Assembly: GCA_017551505.1 (NCBI GenBank) | Contig: JAFZLL010000032.1 | Span: 124,001 to 188,000, forward strand | Reading direction: 5' to 3' | DNA from: Eubacteriaceae bacterium | Lineage (GTDB): Bacteria; Bacillota; Clostridia; Eubacteriales; Anaerofustaceae | Length of the DNA: 64,000 bases | In this document: in pieces, positions 41,877-51,372 of the stretch | Numbering within the stretch: position 1 is the first letter of the stretch | Layout: the number at the start of each line of letters is the position of its first letter | The notes under the pieces: model-generated | What the model saw: the letters and a program-made list of their open reading frames with translations, nothing else | Database searches by the model: none | What the model was told of the DNA's origin: nothing | Position numbers and translations under genes: made by a program

Positions 41877-43508
41877 ATGGCAGTAGATTCACAAAAATTC
41901 AAAGAATTGCTGGAAAGCGGTTACGCCAATCTGGAGAACAATAAACAGTCCGTCAACGACCTGAACGTTTTTCCCGTTCCTGACGGAGATACCGGTACCA
42001 ATATGGCCCTCACAATGCTGAGCGCGGTAAGGGAGGCAGAGAATTCGACAGGAGGAGTCGGGGAGATCGCGCTCTCGGTCTCTTCCGGGGCCCTTATGGG
42101 AGCCAGAGGAAATTCGGGGGTCATATTGTCGCAGCTCCTCAGAGGATTTGCGAAAGGCTGCATGGGAAGCGTTAATATGAGCCCGGATGTTCTTGCCAAG
42201 GCTCTCGGCACGGCAAAGGAGGCAGCTTATAATGCTGTGATGAAGCCTACCGAAGGGACCATACTCACCGTTGCCCGGGTGATGAGCGAATTCGCCGAAG
42301 CAAACGTCGACAAATATACCGATCCTGCAGAATATGTTAGCGAGCTCGTTAAAGCCGGCGAAAAAGCGCTGGATGAAACACCCGAGATGCTCCCGGTCCT
42401 GAAGGAAGCGGGCGTGGTTGATGCAGGCGGAGCAGGGCTCATGTGCATCATGAAAGGCGTACTGGCAGCCTTGGAGGGCAATCCCGTGAGATTGAAGGAC
42501 TCGAAGGGACCCGGAGTCACCGCTCAGTTTGACAGCACAGTCAACAGCGATATCAAATTTGCCTACTGTACAGAACTGCTAATCCGCACGGACGGAAAGA
42601 AACAGTACCGCAAACAGCTTATCGATAAGCTTATGAAAATAGGCGATTCACTTCTTGTCATCGAAGACAGCGGCATAATAAAGATCCATGTCCATTCCAA
42701 CGAGCCATGGAATGTCATGAAGACCGCCAGCGCGGCCGGAGAATTCATACGCATTAAGATCGAAAACATGAAGGAACAGCATAATGAGATCTTCGGCGAA
42801 ATGGATGAGAACGAAGCTGACGATGGGTCAATCAGACCTGACGAAGCCCCGACGGACTACGCTGTCATCGCCGTATCACCGGGCAAGGGCTTTGATGAGA
42901 TACTTCGCGGCCTAGGCGTGAACTATATCATCAGCGGCGGACAGACTATGAACCCGTCTACTCAGCAGTTTATTGATATCATAGAAAAGACCAATGCGAG
43001 GGATTATATCCTTCTGCCCAATAATAAAAACATCATAATGGCCTGCAATCAGGCCAGGGATGTCAGCAAAAAGAACGTGCATGTCCTTGAAACGAAGAAT
43101 ATGCCGCAGGCAATCACCGCCCTTATGAGCTTTGACCCATCTCAGGCTGCGGATTTCAATATCAAAAACATGACGGAGGCTTTTTCTGTGGTCAGGACAG
43201 CCCAGGTCACCTTTGCGGTCAGGGATACCACTGTCGGAGGCGTTGACGTACACAAGGACGACGTGATCGGTATTATTGACGGGGAAATCGTTTCTGCAGG
43301 AAGGGACGTCGACGCGGCGGCTTCCGAGATCGTGGACAAGCTCATCGAGGAACCTGCAGGTCTCGTTTCTCTTTATTACGGCGATAACGTTACCCCTGAG
43401 GAGGCAGAGGCTCTGAAGGCCAGGATCGCGGCAAAATATCCTGAAGTGGATTTTGAAGCGATCGACGGCGGGCAACCTCTGTACTATTACATAATAAGCG
43501 CGGAGTGA
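41877..43508 (+). CDS. fakA: DAK2 domain fatty acid kinase, FakA-like
   Basis: ATP-dependent kinase subunit that, in characterised relatives, phosphorylates fatty acids presented by a FakB protein. The 543-residue product has the N-terminal DAK2/DhaL-like domain: NDLNVFPVPDGDTGTNMALT with the Mg-binding Asp residues, then GALMGARGNSGVILSQLLRG and EAGVVDAGGAGLMCI. The C-terminal half (from about residue 320) is the DegV-like YloV domain. It lies between asp23 and recG, the standard Firmicute gene order. GGCGG/AGAGG precedes the ATG by a few bases. Confidence 0.92.
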   Translation: MAVDSQKFKELLESGYANLENNKQSVNDLNVFPVPDGDTGTNMALTMLSAVREAENSTGGVGEIALSVSSGALMGARGNSGVILSQLLRGFAKGCMGSVNMSPDVLAKALGTAKEAAYNAVMKPTEGTILTVARVMSEFAEANVDKYTDPAEYVSELVKAGEKALDETPEMLPVLKEAGVVDAGGAGLMCIMKGVLAALEGNPVRLKDSKGPGVTAQFDSTVNSDIKFAYCTELLIRTDGKKQYRKQLIDKLMKIGDSLLVIEDSGIIKIHVHSNEPWNVMKTASAAGEFIRIKIENMKEQHNEIFGEMDENEADDGSIRPDEAPTDYAVIAVSPGKGFDEILRGLGVNYIISGGQTMNPSTQQFIDIIEKTNARDYILLPNNKNIIMACNQARDVSKKNVHVLETKNMPQAITALMSFDPSQAADFNIKNMTEAFSVVRTAQVTFAVRDTTVGGVDVHKDDVIGIIDGEIVSAGRDVDAAASEIVDKLIEEPAGLVSLYYGDNVTPEEAEALKARIAAKYPEVDFEAIDGGQPLYYYIISAE

Positions 43509-43509
43509 G

Positions 43510-45543
43510 ATGACTTTTTTCCCAAACGATGATATTTCTGTCTTAAGGGGCGTCGGCAGTAAAAAAGCAGACGCCCTTCGGCGTATGGAGATAAATACTT
43601 TGGGCGACCTGCTGAGCTTTCTCCCTGTAGATTACCGCGAACGGGAGGGTTTTGTCAGGTTCTCCGAAACTGAAGAAGGCGCCTATGCCCTGATCAAAGC
43701 CGTTTATACTGGCGAGGGTGTCCGCGGTTACGGCAGGGCGGGAAAATGGACACTGACCTTTTTCGATGGCGAGACAGCTTTCCCGGTCGTTTTTTACAAC
43801 CAGCCGTATATCAAGACATCCCTGAAAGAAGGAAGTGAATACCGGCTTTACGGCAGGATATATCCCGGGATGAAAAAAGGCTCGAAAATACTTATTGCTC
43901 CTGTCATCGAACGTGAAGACAAAGCACAGTACCTTAAGAGTGGTGTCTATCCGGTTTATGCGCTTCCTGTCAAAAACGGAATCAAACAGAAGGAATTTTC
44001 AGCATGGATATCACAGGCTCTTAAGGAGACAGCCATCACAGAGGATATCCCGCTTAAGATAAGCCTTGATTACGCGCTGATGAGCGCAGCTGATTCATAT
44101 AAAGCCGTCCATGAACCGGAAAGTCTCAAACAGGCCAGGGACGGCATGCGGTATTTCCTGATGAAAAAATTCATGGCTTTTCATTACGGTATCAGCATGT
44201 CTAAGTCTGACCGTGAGGAAAAAGGCCGCATAATGGATCCCGTGTATGCCGGGGAGTTTACGGCTTCACTCCCTTTCGAACTGACAGGGGCCCAGCAACG
44301 GGCGCTTTCGGAGATACTGTCCGACATGTCCTCCGGAAGGCGCATGAACAGGCTGGTCCAGGGCGATGTAGGAAGCGGTAAGACCTTTGTGGCCGTTGCG
44401 GCCGCTTATGTGGCTGCAAGGAACAATGTCCAGGCGGCGATCTGCGCTCCGACGGAGATACTGGCGCGCCAGCACTTCGAGAAGTACTCAAGGTACTTTG
44501 AGCATTTCGGGCTGAAATGCACCGTCCTGTACGGAACCATGAAGAAAAAGGAAAAGGATGCTGCACTGAAGCATATATCCTCAGGCGAAGCAAATATCAT
44601 TTTCGGCACCCACGCACTGTTCTCATCCGGTGTGGAGTATAAGGATCTGGGCTTCATCTCAATAGATGAGCAGCATCGGTACGGCGTTGCCCAGAGGGCT
44701 CTGCTTGAAAACAAAGGGATATCCCCGCATATGCTCGTTATGAGTGCGACTCCGATACCACGCACCCTGGCCCTGAGCATCTACAAGGATCTTGATATCA
44801 GCATCATTGACGAAATGCCGAGAGGACGCAAACCTGTCATTACTTTCCTGTTCAATTCCACCCAGGATGCCAAAGCCTATTCCTACGTCAGGCAGGCTGC
44901 GGCAAAGGGACTCAAGACCTTTATCGTCTGCCCTGCGATAGATTCCGAGGATATGGAGAATGTGAATGAAGTTTATGAAGGGGCCGTTAAAGCTCTTTCG
45001 CCCTATAAAACAGCTTTCATGACAGGGGAAATGAACGAAGAGAAAAAAAAGGAGGTCATGTCTTCGTTTGCCGAGGGAGATACAGCGGTGCTGGTTTCCA
45101 CCACTATCATAGAGGTTGGCATCGACGTCCCGAAGGCGGTCATCATGTGGGTCAAAGGTGCAGAACGTTTCGGCCTTTCCCAACTGCACCAGCTCAGGGG
45201 ACGTGTTGGCAGAGGAAACGATCAGGGCTACTGTTTCCTTCAGACAGACTCCGGGAAAAGCGAGGCACTGACCAGGCTGTCAGTGCTGAAGAATACGACG
45301 GATGGCTTTGAGATTGCAAGGCGCGATATGGCTCTGCGCGGTTCCGGTGATATTTTCGGGTACCGTCAGAGCGGTAAGAGCGGCGATATAACCGAATACG
45401 CTATCCAGTATCCGGATCTTTTCATGGCTTCCAGAGAAGCTCTTGAACATCTGTCGGAGGCAGATGATGAGAGATCGGCCGCATTATATGATCAGATCAG
45501 AAAAGAGTCGAGACAATACTTCAGCAGTATAACAATGAACTAA
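43510..45543 (+). CDS. recG: ATP-dependent DNA helicase RecG
   Basis: Branch-migrating helicase that acts on stalled replication forks and recombination intermediates. The 677-residue product has the N-terminal wedge (OB-fold) domain at about residues 50-150. The helicase core has motif I VQGDVGSGKTFVAVAAAYV, the DExH box DEQHRYGV, motif III MSATPIPRTLALS, and the C-terminal VSTTIIEVGIDVPKA and LHQLRGRVGRG. Length and order are typical. Its start follows one base after the fakA stop, so it is in the same operon. Confidence 0.97.
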   Translation: MTFFPNDDISVLRGVGSKKADALRRMEINTLGDLLSFLPVDYREREGFVRFSETEEGAYALIKAVYTGEGVRGYGRAGKWTLTFFDGETAFPVVFYNQPYIKTSLKEGSEYRLYGRIYPGMKKGSKILIAPVIEREDKAQYLKSGVYPVYALPVKNGIKQKEFSAWISQALKETAITEDIPLKISLDYALMSAADSYKAVHEPESLKQARDGMRYFLMKKFMAFHYGISMSKSDREEKGRIMDPVYAGEFTASLPFELTGAQQRALSEILSDMSSGRRMNRLVQGDVGSGKTFVAVAAAYVAARNNVQAAICAPTEILARQHFEKYSRYFEHFGLKCTVLYGTMKKKEKDAALKHISSGEANIIFGTHALFSSGVEYKDLGFISIDEQHRYGVAQRALLENKGISPHMLVMSATPIPRTLALSIYKDLDISIIDEMPRGRKPVITFLFNSTQDAKAYSYVRQAAAKGLKTFIVCPAIDSEDMENVNEVYEGAVKALSPYKTAFMTGEMNEEKKKEVMSSFAEGDTAVLVSTTIIEVGIDVPKAVIMWVKGAERFGLSQLHQLRGRVGRGNDQGYCFLQTDSGKSEALTRLSVLKNTTDGFEIARRDMALRGSGDIFGYRQSGKSGDITEYAIQYPDLFMASREALEHLSEADDERSAALYDQIRKESRQYFSSITMN

Positions 45544-45576
45544 AAAAGCCCGTCCTGTTTTTGTCCAAGACGGGCT
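45542..45576 (-). terminator. Terminator between recG and yebC, oriented for yebC
   Basis: An 8-bp stem (AGCCCGTC / GACGGGCT) with a long loop. On the minus strand it runs into six U residues; on the plus strand no T-run follows. Confidence 0.75.
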
Positions 45577-45587
45577 CGTATATATAG

Positions 45588-46334
45588 TTATTCTTCTTCG
45601 GGAAGTTCGGCGTTGTGCCATACGTCCTGTACATCGTCGTTCTGCTCGAACATGTCGAGCATCTTTTGGAATTTAGTAACCTGATCACTGTCTTTAAGCT
45701 CGACGGTATTCTGCGGGATCATAGTGATCGAAGAATTTATAGTCTCAAGTCCTGCCTGTGTTATTGCATCGGAGACCGCAAGGAAATCCTCAGGTGAAGT
45801 CGTGATCTCGTAGACACCTTCGTCTTCGTTATTCACGAAATCCTCTGCACCGGCCTCCAGTGCCAGCTCCATCAGGTCATCTTCTGTCTTGCCGGTGCTT
45901 TCCTTGTCGATGACGATGAGACCTTTTTTATCGAACATGAAAGCCACGCAGCCGTTCGTGCCGAGATTGCCTCCAAATTTATCGAATATGTGGCGTATAT
46001 CCCCGGCTGTGCGGTTCTTGTTGTCTGTCAGCGCTTCAACGATCACCGCGGCGCCTCCATTGGAATAACCTTCGTAGGTGACGGTTTCCCACTGCGCCGT
46101 ACTGCCTTCACCGGTCCCTTTCTTGATCGCCCTTTCTATGCCGTCGTTCGTCATGTTTGCTGCTTTGGCTTTGGCTATGGCTTCCCTGAGCTTGGAGTTG
46201 TAATCCGGGTCCCCTCCGCCTTCCCTGGCAGCTACCATGATGAACTTGGCCAGCTTGGTGTATATGGCGCCTTTAGCTTCATCAGCTTTGCCTTTTTTAT
46301 TCTTTATGTTTGCCCATTTCGAATGTCCAGACAT
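45588..46334 (-). CDS. YebC/PmpR family regulatory protein
   Basis: A 248-residue YebC/TACO1 family member. It begins SGHSKWANIKNKKGKADEAK, followed by AAREGGGDPDYNSKLREAIA, and has the acidic C-terminal part (MIPQNTVELKDSDQVTKFQK). Members act either as DNA-binding regulators or, as recently described, in relieving ribosome stalls at proline-rich stretches; which applies here cannot be read. GGAGG lies 6 bases before the ATG. Confidence 0.95.
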   Translation of the reverse strand: MSGHSKWANIKNKKGKADEAKGAIYTKLAKFIMVAAREGGGDPDYNSKLREAIAKAKAANMTNDGIERAIKKGTGEGSTAQWETVTYEGYSNGGAAVIVEALTDNKNRTAGDIRHIFDKFGGNLGTNGCVAFMFDKKGLIVIDKESTGKTEDDLMELALEAGAEDFVNNEDEGVYEITTSPEDFLAVSDAITQAGLETINSSITMIPQNTVELKDSDQVTKFQKMLDMFEQNDDVQDVWHNAELPEEE

Positions 46335-46385
46335 CGTATACCTCCGTTAGAGCTTGTCACCGATTAAATGACTTTTTCTGTACAA

Positions 46386-47717
46386 TTAATCATTATACAT
46401 CTTTTTTATTTCTTCCAAATACTCTTTAAAACTCTTTTCCGCACCGAAGTCTCCGGGGTGATAGTACTGCGTTCCCTCCATCCCTATCGGCATGTATTCC
46501 TGTTTAACCCAGTGTCCATCGAAGTCGTGCGGATAAAGATACCCCTTGCCGACTCCTGCCTCCTTTTGCGCTTTATAGACGGCGTTTCTAAGGTGCATAG
46601 GTATTTCAGCGGTGGGCTTGTTCTCGATATCGCTCTGGGCTGCAGCGAGAGCCATATAGGAAGCGTTGCTCTTCCTTGCGCATGCCAGATACGTGACCCC
46701 TTGGGCAAGGTTTATTGCGCATTCCGGCATCCCTATGATCTCAACGGCCCTGAATACGTTTACCGCCACGTCAAGTGCATTGGGATCAGCGTTGGAGATA
46801 TCCTCGGAAGCGAAAATCACCATACGCCTTGCAATGAATTTAGGGTCTTCTCCTCCGTAGAGCATCTTCGCGAGATAATAGAGCGCAGCGTCAGGAGAGG
46901 AACCGCGCATACTCTTTATAAACGCACTGATCGTGTCATAGTGCGAGTCGCCTTTTTTGTCATAATTCACGGCACGCTTCTGGATGCATTCTTCGGCAGT
47001 TTTGAGGTCTATGATTATGTTGCCCTCGTCATCTCTTTTAGCGGTCAGATATGCGAGTTCGAGCGCGTTGAGTGCCGTGCGGCTGTCACCGTTAGCCACG
47101 TTCGCCCAATGATTTATGGCATCCTTGGTGATCTTTATCGGGTAATTGCCAAGCCCGCGTTCCTTATCCTTTATAGCGTGTTTGATCACCTCTTTGATAT
47201 CATCTTCGCTCAGTTTTTTCAGTTCAAATACGGTGGATCGTGATATCAGAGCCGGATTGATCTCAAAATAAGGATTCTCTGTTGTTGCGCCGATGAGGAT
47301 GATCATACCGCTTTCAACACTGGGAAGAAGAGCGTCCTGCTGGGATTTGTTGAAACGGTGGATCTCGTCTATGAAGACGATCGTCCTCCGCCCATACATG
47401 CCCAGATTGTCTTCTGCTTTTCTGATGATTTCTTTTATCTCAGCTACTCCGCTGGAGACCGCGTTGAGGCGGATGAATTCGCTCTTGGTCGTGCCGGCGA
47501 TTATCATGGCCAAAGTAGTCTTTCCGCTTCCCGGAGGTCCGAAAAAAATGACAGAGCTGATCTTATCGGCGGTTATCATTCGCCTGAGCAGCCTGCCTTC
47601 GCCCAATATCTCTTTCTGACCGACAAATTCGTCCAGCGTCCTGGGACGCATGCGTTCGGCGAGAGGGGAGGAATTCTCCAATTGCTTTTTCGCCGAGAGC
47701 TGAAACATATCTGTCAT
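46386..47717 (-). CDS. rarA: Replication-associated recombination protein A (MgsA/RarA)
   Basis: AAA+ ATPase that works at stalled replication forks. The 443-residue product has RMRPRTLDEFVGQKEILGEG at the start, Walker A GPPGSGKTTLAMI, Walker B FIDEIHRFNKSQQDALLPSV, sensor 1 IGATTENPYFEIN, and the C-terminal oligomerisation domain (MRGSSPDAALYYLAKMLYGG, FASEDISNADPNAL). It begins directly where plsY stops, so the two are co-translated. Confidence 0.96.
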   Translation of the reverse strand: MTDMFQLSAKKQLENSSPLAERMRPRTLDEFVGQKEILGEGRLLRRMITADKISSVIFFGPPGSGKTTLAMIIAGTTKSEFIRLNAVSSGVAEIKEIIRKAEDNLGMYGRRTIVFIDEIHRFNKSQQDALLPSVESGMIILIGATTENPYFEINPALISRSTVFELKKLSEDDIKEVIKHAIKDKERGLGNYPIKITKDAINHWANVANGDSRTALNALELAYLTAKRDDEGNIIIDLKTAEECIQKRAVNYDKKGDSHYDTISAFIKSMRGSSPDAALYYLAKMLYGGEDPKFIARRMVIFASEDISNADPNALDVAVNVFRAVEIIGMPECAINLAQGVTYLACARKSNASYMALAAAQSDIENKPTAEIPMHLRNAVYKAQKEAGVGKGYLYPHDFDGHWVKQEYMPIGMEGTQYYHPGDFGAEKSFKEYLEEIKKMYND

Positions 47718-48338
47718 CTATTTGTCCTTATGCGGTAAATGCGGGAATTCGATCTTGTTCTCAGTACCGTTGAGCAGTCTTTGAATGTTGCTTTTATGCC
47801 TGACACAGGCGGCGATAAACAGGATCGTATAGAGCACCGAGATATATGTCGGGTATCGGAGTATGAAGGTCGCGGCTGCCAATACTCCCATGCTTATCAT
47901 ATTGGACAGCGACATCAGCCTGGTCATGATCAGAAGCACAGCCGACAGCGCTGCACCGCAGCATGTCAGCCCGGGTGTAAGAGCAAGCCCTATCCCGAAG
48001 CTGGTGGCGACACCTTTGCCTCCGTTGTGTCCCAGTAAAAATGAGAAATCATGTCCTGCCACGACCGCTAATGCTGCAAGTGCCCTCGCCAGCGGATCGC
48101 CGGGCAGGATAAGGTCGCTCAGCTTTATTGCAAAAAAGCCTTTCAGGGTGTCAAAGGCAAATGAAACGAGAGCTTTGTTCAATCCGAAGACACGGTAGAC
48201 ATTGGTGCTTCCCGGATTCCCGCTGCCGTAATCGCGGATGTCCTTATTAAACAGCAGTTTTACCAGCGTGTACGCACCGTTGATGCTGCCTAACAGGTAG
48301 CAGAGTACTGTGTCGAGAATTAATAGCCGGACCCTCAT
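47718..48338 (-). CDS. plsY: Glycerol-3-phosphate acyltransferase PlsY
   Basis: Membrane enzyme that transfers an acyl group from acyl-phosphate to glycerol 3-phosphate, the first step of phospholipid synthesis. The 206-residue product has the three PlsY motifs: LLGSINGAYTLVKL with DYGSGNPGSTNVYRVFG, the central GHDFSFLLGHNGGKGVATSFG, and the C-terminal KSNIQRLLNGTENKI. About five to six membrane segments are visible. Its ATG overlaps the nadE stop (ATGA). Confidence 0.96.
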   Translation of the reverse strand: MRVRLLILDTVLCYLLGSINGAYTLVKLLFNKDIRDYGSGNPGSTNVYRVFGLNKALVSFAFDTLKGFFAIKLSDLILPGDPLARALAALAVVAGHDFSFLLGHNGGKGVATSFGIGLALTPGLTCCGAALSAVLLIMTRLMSLSNMISMGVLAAATFILRYPTYISVLYTILFIAACVRHKSNIQRLLNGTENKIEFPHLPHKDK

Positions 48339-49081
48339 TTCTCGTATTTTTCCCTCGAATAAACGGGTATCGGATTGAGTTTATGAAGCGCCGCCTGGTG
48401 CTTGGCATCAACGCTCTTCGTAGCGCCTTTATCCAATGCGCTGCGCCCGTATTTAAGGTAGTACTCGATCTGTTTATACGTAAGTCCCAGTTCTTTTTCG
48501 TCCGTCTGCCCTTCCTTCAGGCCTGCCGAAGGAGCCTTTTCGATGATGGACTGCGGGCAGTCCAGGTATTTAAGCAGTTCGTAGACTTCGCTGACGTACA
48601 GATCCCCTATCGGGTTGAAGTCGCTTGCCCCATCCCCCCATTTGGTGAAATATCCGACATAGCTCTCACAGGCATTACCTGTACCTGCAACGATAAGATT
48701 CTTCTGTCTGGCAACTGCGTAGAGCGTCGTCATGCGCAGTCTGGGGTTTATATTTGAGTTTGCTTCGATCTCCAGCGGGAATTCCTTCTCGATATCCCCC
48801 ACTAGGGCCTTTTTTGCTGCGGTCAGGTCTATCGTGTGTGTCTCGATGTTAAACTGCTTGGCTAGCGCCAGTGCGTCTTCCATGTCCTGGCCGTAATTGA
48901 CCGATGATTCGCAGGGCATTATTAGTCCTATCGTGTTCTCGCAGGCCTTCTTGCAGAGTATGGCAACCAGAGAGCTGTCCTTGCCCCCCGAAAGACCTAA
49001 AACAATGCCGTCGGCTTTAGCGTCGGCAATTATATCCCTGATGAATGCTATCCTGTTTTCTATCTCTTTCTGGCAGTCCAT
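48335..49081 (-). CDS. nadE: NAD+ synthase (ammonia-dependent)
   Basis: Amidates deamido-NAD with ammonia and ATP, the last step of NAD synthesis. The 248-residue product has the PP-loop GLSGGKDSSLVAI, and the conserved AVARQKNLIVAGTGNACESYVGYFTKWGDGASDFNPIGD. There is no glutaminase domain, so it uses free ammonia. An ATG at 49093 is in frame, but GGAGG between the two ATG codons places the ribosome on 49081. First gene of the nadE-plsY-rarA unit. Confidence 0.95.
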   Translation of the reverse strand: MDCQKEIENRIAFIRDIIADAKADGIVLGLSGGKDSSLVAILCKKACENTIGLIMPCESSVNYGQDMEDALALAKQFNIETHTIDLTAAKKALVGDIEKEFPLEIEANSNINPRLRMTTLYAVARQKNLIVAGTGNACESYVGYFTKWGDGASDFNPIGDLYVSEVYELLKYLDCPQSIIEKAPSAGLKEGQTDEKELGLTYKQIEYYLKYGRSALDKGATKSVDAKHQAALHKLNPIPVYSREKYEK

Positions 49082-49107
49082 ATCGTCCTCCATATGTTTA
49101 TGATTTA

Positions 49108-49116
49108 ATTATAGCA
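49108..49116 (-). promoter_or_regulatory. Extended -10 promoter of nadE-plsY-rarA
   Basis: On the minus strand TGC precedes a perfect TATAAT, about 27 bases before the nadE start. Confidence 0.5.
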
Positions 49117-49206
49117 TATACGGCACAAAAAAACGCAGGGCCGTGTCATTATTTGATTATTATGCGGTTCGTTCTGTTTTTGTCTCATTTCAAGGCTTAC
49201 GGATGT

Positions 49207-49231
49207 AAAAATCCCGCCCAGCAGGGCGGGA
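49207..49231 (-). terminator. Rho-independent terminator of the TetR gene
   Basis: On the minus strand a perfect 8-bp stem (TCCCGCCC / GGGCGGGA) is followed by UUUUU. Confidence 0.9.
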
Positions 49232-49255
49232 GGATAAGCCTGTCGGTCAATATTC

Positions 49256-49906
49256 TTATATTAGGAATTTGATGACGGAAGTATCGACCTTTTTGTAAAG
49301 CTCGTCCGCTTTCTTGCAATTGCGCATGACTTCCTTTATCTCTACTCCGGCGAGGCGCACGGAGATCGTAGCCAGGAAATCGATGAAATCCTTGCTTTTC
49401 TCCGGATCAAGCCTGTCATAGCGGTCCAGCAGCAGTTCTCTTCTCGCGCCGTACTCGGCGATCGTGAGCCTGTGGAAGATGCTCTCGGTGATATCGATGT
49501 CGAAAGTGCGCACGATCTCCATGAAGTCAAGCCCTACGAGATCGCTGGCATCGGCTTCGACCAGTTCGTTGATGAATATCTCCTTGTAAAGCTCCCTGTT
49601 CTTGTCGTTGGACAGCATGATCGAATAGAAGATCCTGGTGAATACTATATGCCTCTGAAGGGGGTTCTCAAGATCATTTCCTATCTGCTCGTCTATGGCT
49701 TTCTTGATATTTTGCAGAAACTGTGTATATACGATGGAAAGGATCTCGTTCTTCTTGAAATAATAATTTACCAGCCCGATCGGAACCTTCGCGTCAGCCG
49801 CTATCTTCGCGATCGTCGCATTTTTATATCCGTATTCGTAAAACATCTTCTTTGCTGACTGGAAGATGCGCTCTTTTGTCTGTATCCCTTTCTTATATGT
49901 TGCCAT
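49256..49906 (-). CDS. TetR/AcrR family transcriptional regulator
   Basis: Regulator of 216 residues. The HTH covers residues 8-55: TKERIFQSAKKMFYEYGYKN, ATIAKIAADAKVPIGLVNYY, FKKNEIL. The ligand-binding part is diverged and cannot be matched to a known inducer. GGGAG lies 5 bases before the ATG. It stands between glyS and nadE with its own promoter and terminator; the target genes are not clear. Confidence 0.92.
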   Translation of the reverse strand: MATYKKGIQTKERIFQSAKKMFYEYGYKNATIAKIAADAKVPIGLVNYYFKKNEILSIVYTQFLQNIKKAIDEQIGNDLENPLQRHIVFTRIFYSIMLSNDKNRELYKEIFINELVEADASDLVGLDFMEIVRTFDIDITESIFHRLTIAEYGARRELLLDRYDRLDPEKSKDFIDFLATISVRLAGVEIKEVMRNCKKADELYKKVDTSVIKFLI

Positions 49907-49935
49907 TTTTACTCCCTTTTAAATTATTTTCAGCT

Positions 49936-49965
49936 ATTCTATCATAACTCTTTATAGAAATTCAA
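49936..49965 (-). promoter_or_regulatory. Promoter of the TetR gene
   Basis: On the minus strand TTGAAT and TAGAAT are 18 bases apart, with an extended TGA before the -10. It overlaps the region just after the glyS stop. Confidence 0.55.
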
Positions 49966-49974
49966 TACGCATAT

Positions 49975-51363
49975 TCAAAATTTTGTATGCTCACGCAAGA
50001 AGGCACCGACCTCTTCGATCCTGACTCTGCTCTGCTCCATCGTATCCCTGTCACGTACGGTCACGCAGCCATCCTCGGCTGTATCGAAGTCCACGGTCAC
50101 GCAGAAGGGCGTACCGATCTCGTCCTGCCTGCGGTAGCGTTTTCCGATGTTGCCGGTCTCGTCGTAGTCGCAGTCGAATTCGCAGATGAGCCTGCTGTAA
50201 AGCTCGTTAGCAGCTTCGTTCTGCTTCTTTGTCAGCGGGAGCACCGCTGCCTTGAAGGGGGCAAGATACGGATGGACCTTGAATACGTTCCTCTCGCTGC
50301 CGTCGTCCAGCGTCTCGCATACATATCTGTCGCAGAGGATAGCGAGCATCAGGCGGCCGACTCCCATGGACGGCTCGATGCAGTACGGGTAGAACTTCTC
50401 ATTGGTGATCGGATCCTGGTATTTCATATCCTTGCCTGAGAATTTCTCATGCTGCTTCAGGTCATAGTCCGTCCTGTCAGCGATCCCGCACAGCTCGCTT
50501 CTTCCAAACGGGAAATCGTACTCTATATCCGTTGTGGCGTTGGAGTAATGAGAGAGCTGCTCCTTTTTATGATCTCTGAAATGAAGGTGTTCCCCGTTCA
50601 GATTCAGCGAGAGCATGAAATCCATCGCGAAATTCTTCCAGTAGTCGAACCATTTGAACTCTTCCTCGGGCAGACAGAAGAACTCCAGCTCCATCTGCTC
50701 GAATTCTCTGGTGCGGAAGATGAAGTTGCCGGGCGTGATCTCGTTGCGGAAGCTCTTGCCTATCTGGCCGATGCCGAAGGGGAGTCTTTTACGTGTAGTA
50801 CGGAGCACGTTCTTGAAGTTCACGAAAATGCCCTGGCAGGTCTCCGGACGGAGATAGACGGTATTCACGGAATCCTCTGTCACCCCCTGGAAAGTCTTGA
50901 ACATCAGGTTAAACTGCCTGATTGAGGTGAATTCCTTCGAACCGCACTTTGGGCAGACGATGCCATTGTCGGCGATGTAAGATTCCAGCTGTTCATTGCT
51001 CCAGCCGTCGCAGACCTCGTTGATGCCCTTTTTCGCAAAATCAGCTTCGATCAGCTTGTCGGCGCGGTAGCGGCTCTTGCACTGCTTGCAGTCGATGAGC
51101 GGGTCGTTGAAGTTGGCCAAATGCCCGCTGGCTTCCCACGTACGGCTGTTCATTAGAATGCCGGAGTCGATCTGCACGTTCATCGGGTTTTCCGTCAGGA
51201 ATTTTTTCGTCCATGCGGACTTGATATTATTGATCAGCTTGACTCCCACCGGCCCGTAATCCCAGGCATTGGCGAGCCCGCCGTATATCTCGCTGCCGGG
51301 GAAGATGATGCCCCTCATTTTCGTAATGCTGATGATCTCGTCAAGTGTAAGCTGTCTTTCCAT
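49975..51363 (-). CDS. glyQS: Glycyl-tRNA synthetase (homodimeric, class II)
   Basis: Charges tRNA-Gly. The 462-residue product is the single-chain type, not the alpha2-beta2 type. Signatures: [20 protein letters not shown] at the start, a Cys4 zinc site ([11 protein letters not shown] ... CPKCGSKEF), motif 2 [20 protein letters not shown], motif 3 [20 protein letters not shown], and the C-terminal anticodon-binding domain. GGGAGG lies 5 bases before the ATG. It starts 9 bases after recO stops. Confidence 0.96.
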   Translation of the reverse strand: MERQLTLDEIISITKMRGIIFPGSEIYGGLANAWDYGPVGVKLINNIKSAWTKKFLTENPMNVQIDSGILMNSRTWEASGHLANFNDPLIDCKQCKSRYRADKLIEADFAKKGINEVCDGWSNEQLESYIADNGIVCPKCGSKEFTSIRQFNLMFKTFQGVTEDSVNTVYLRPETCQGIFVNFKNVLRTTRKRLPFGIGQIGKSFRNEITPGNFIFRTREFEQMELEFFCLPEEEFKWFDYWKNFAMDFMLSLNLNGEHLHFRDHKKEQLSHYSNATTDIEYDFPFGRSELCGIADRTDYDLKQHEKFSGKDMKYQDPITNEKFYPYCIEPSMGVGRLMLAILCDRYVCETLDDGSERNVFKVHPYLAPFKAAVLPLTKKQNEAANELYSRLICEFDCDYDETGNIGKRYRRQDEIGTPFCVTVDFDTAEDGCVTVRDRDTMEQSRVRIEEVGAFLREHTKF

Positions 51364-51372
51364 TTTCCCTCC

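Noticed and set aside
46368-47243. 291-codon open frame antisense to rarA
   Set aside because: Overlaps the core AAA+ region of rarA; no signals of its own.
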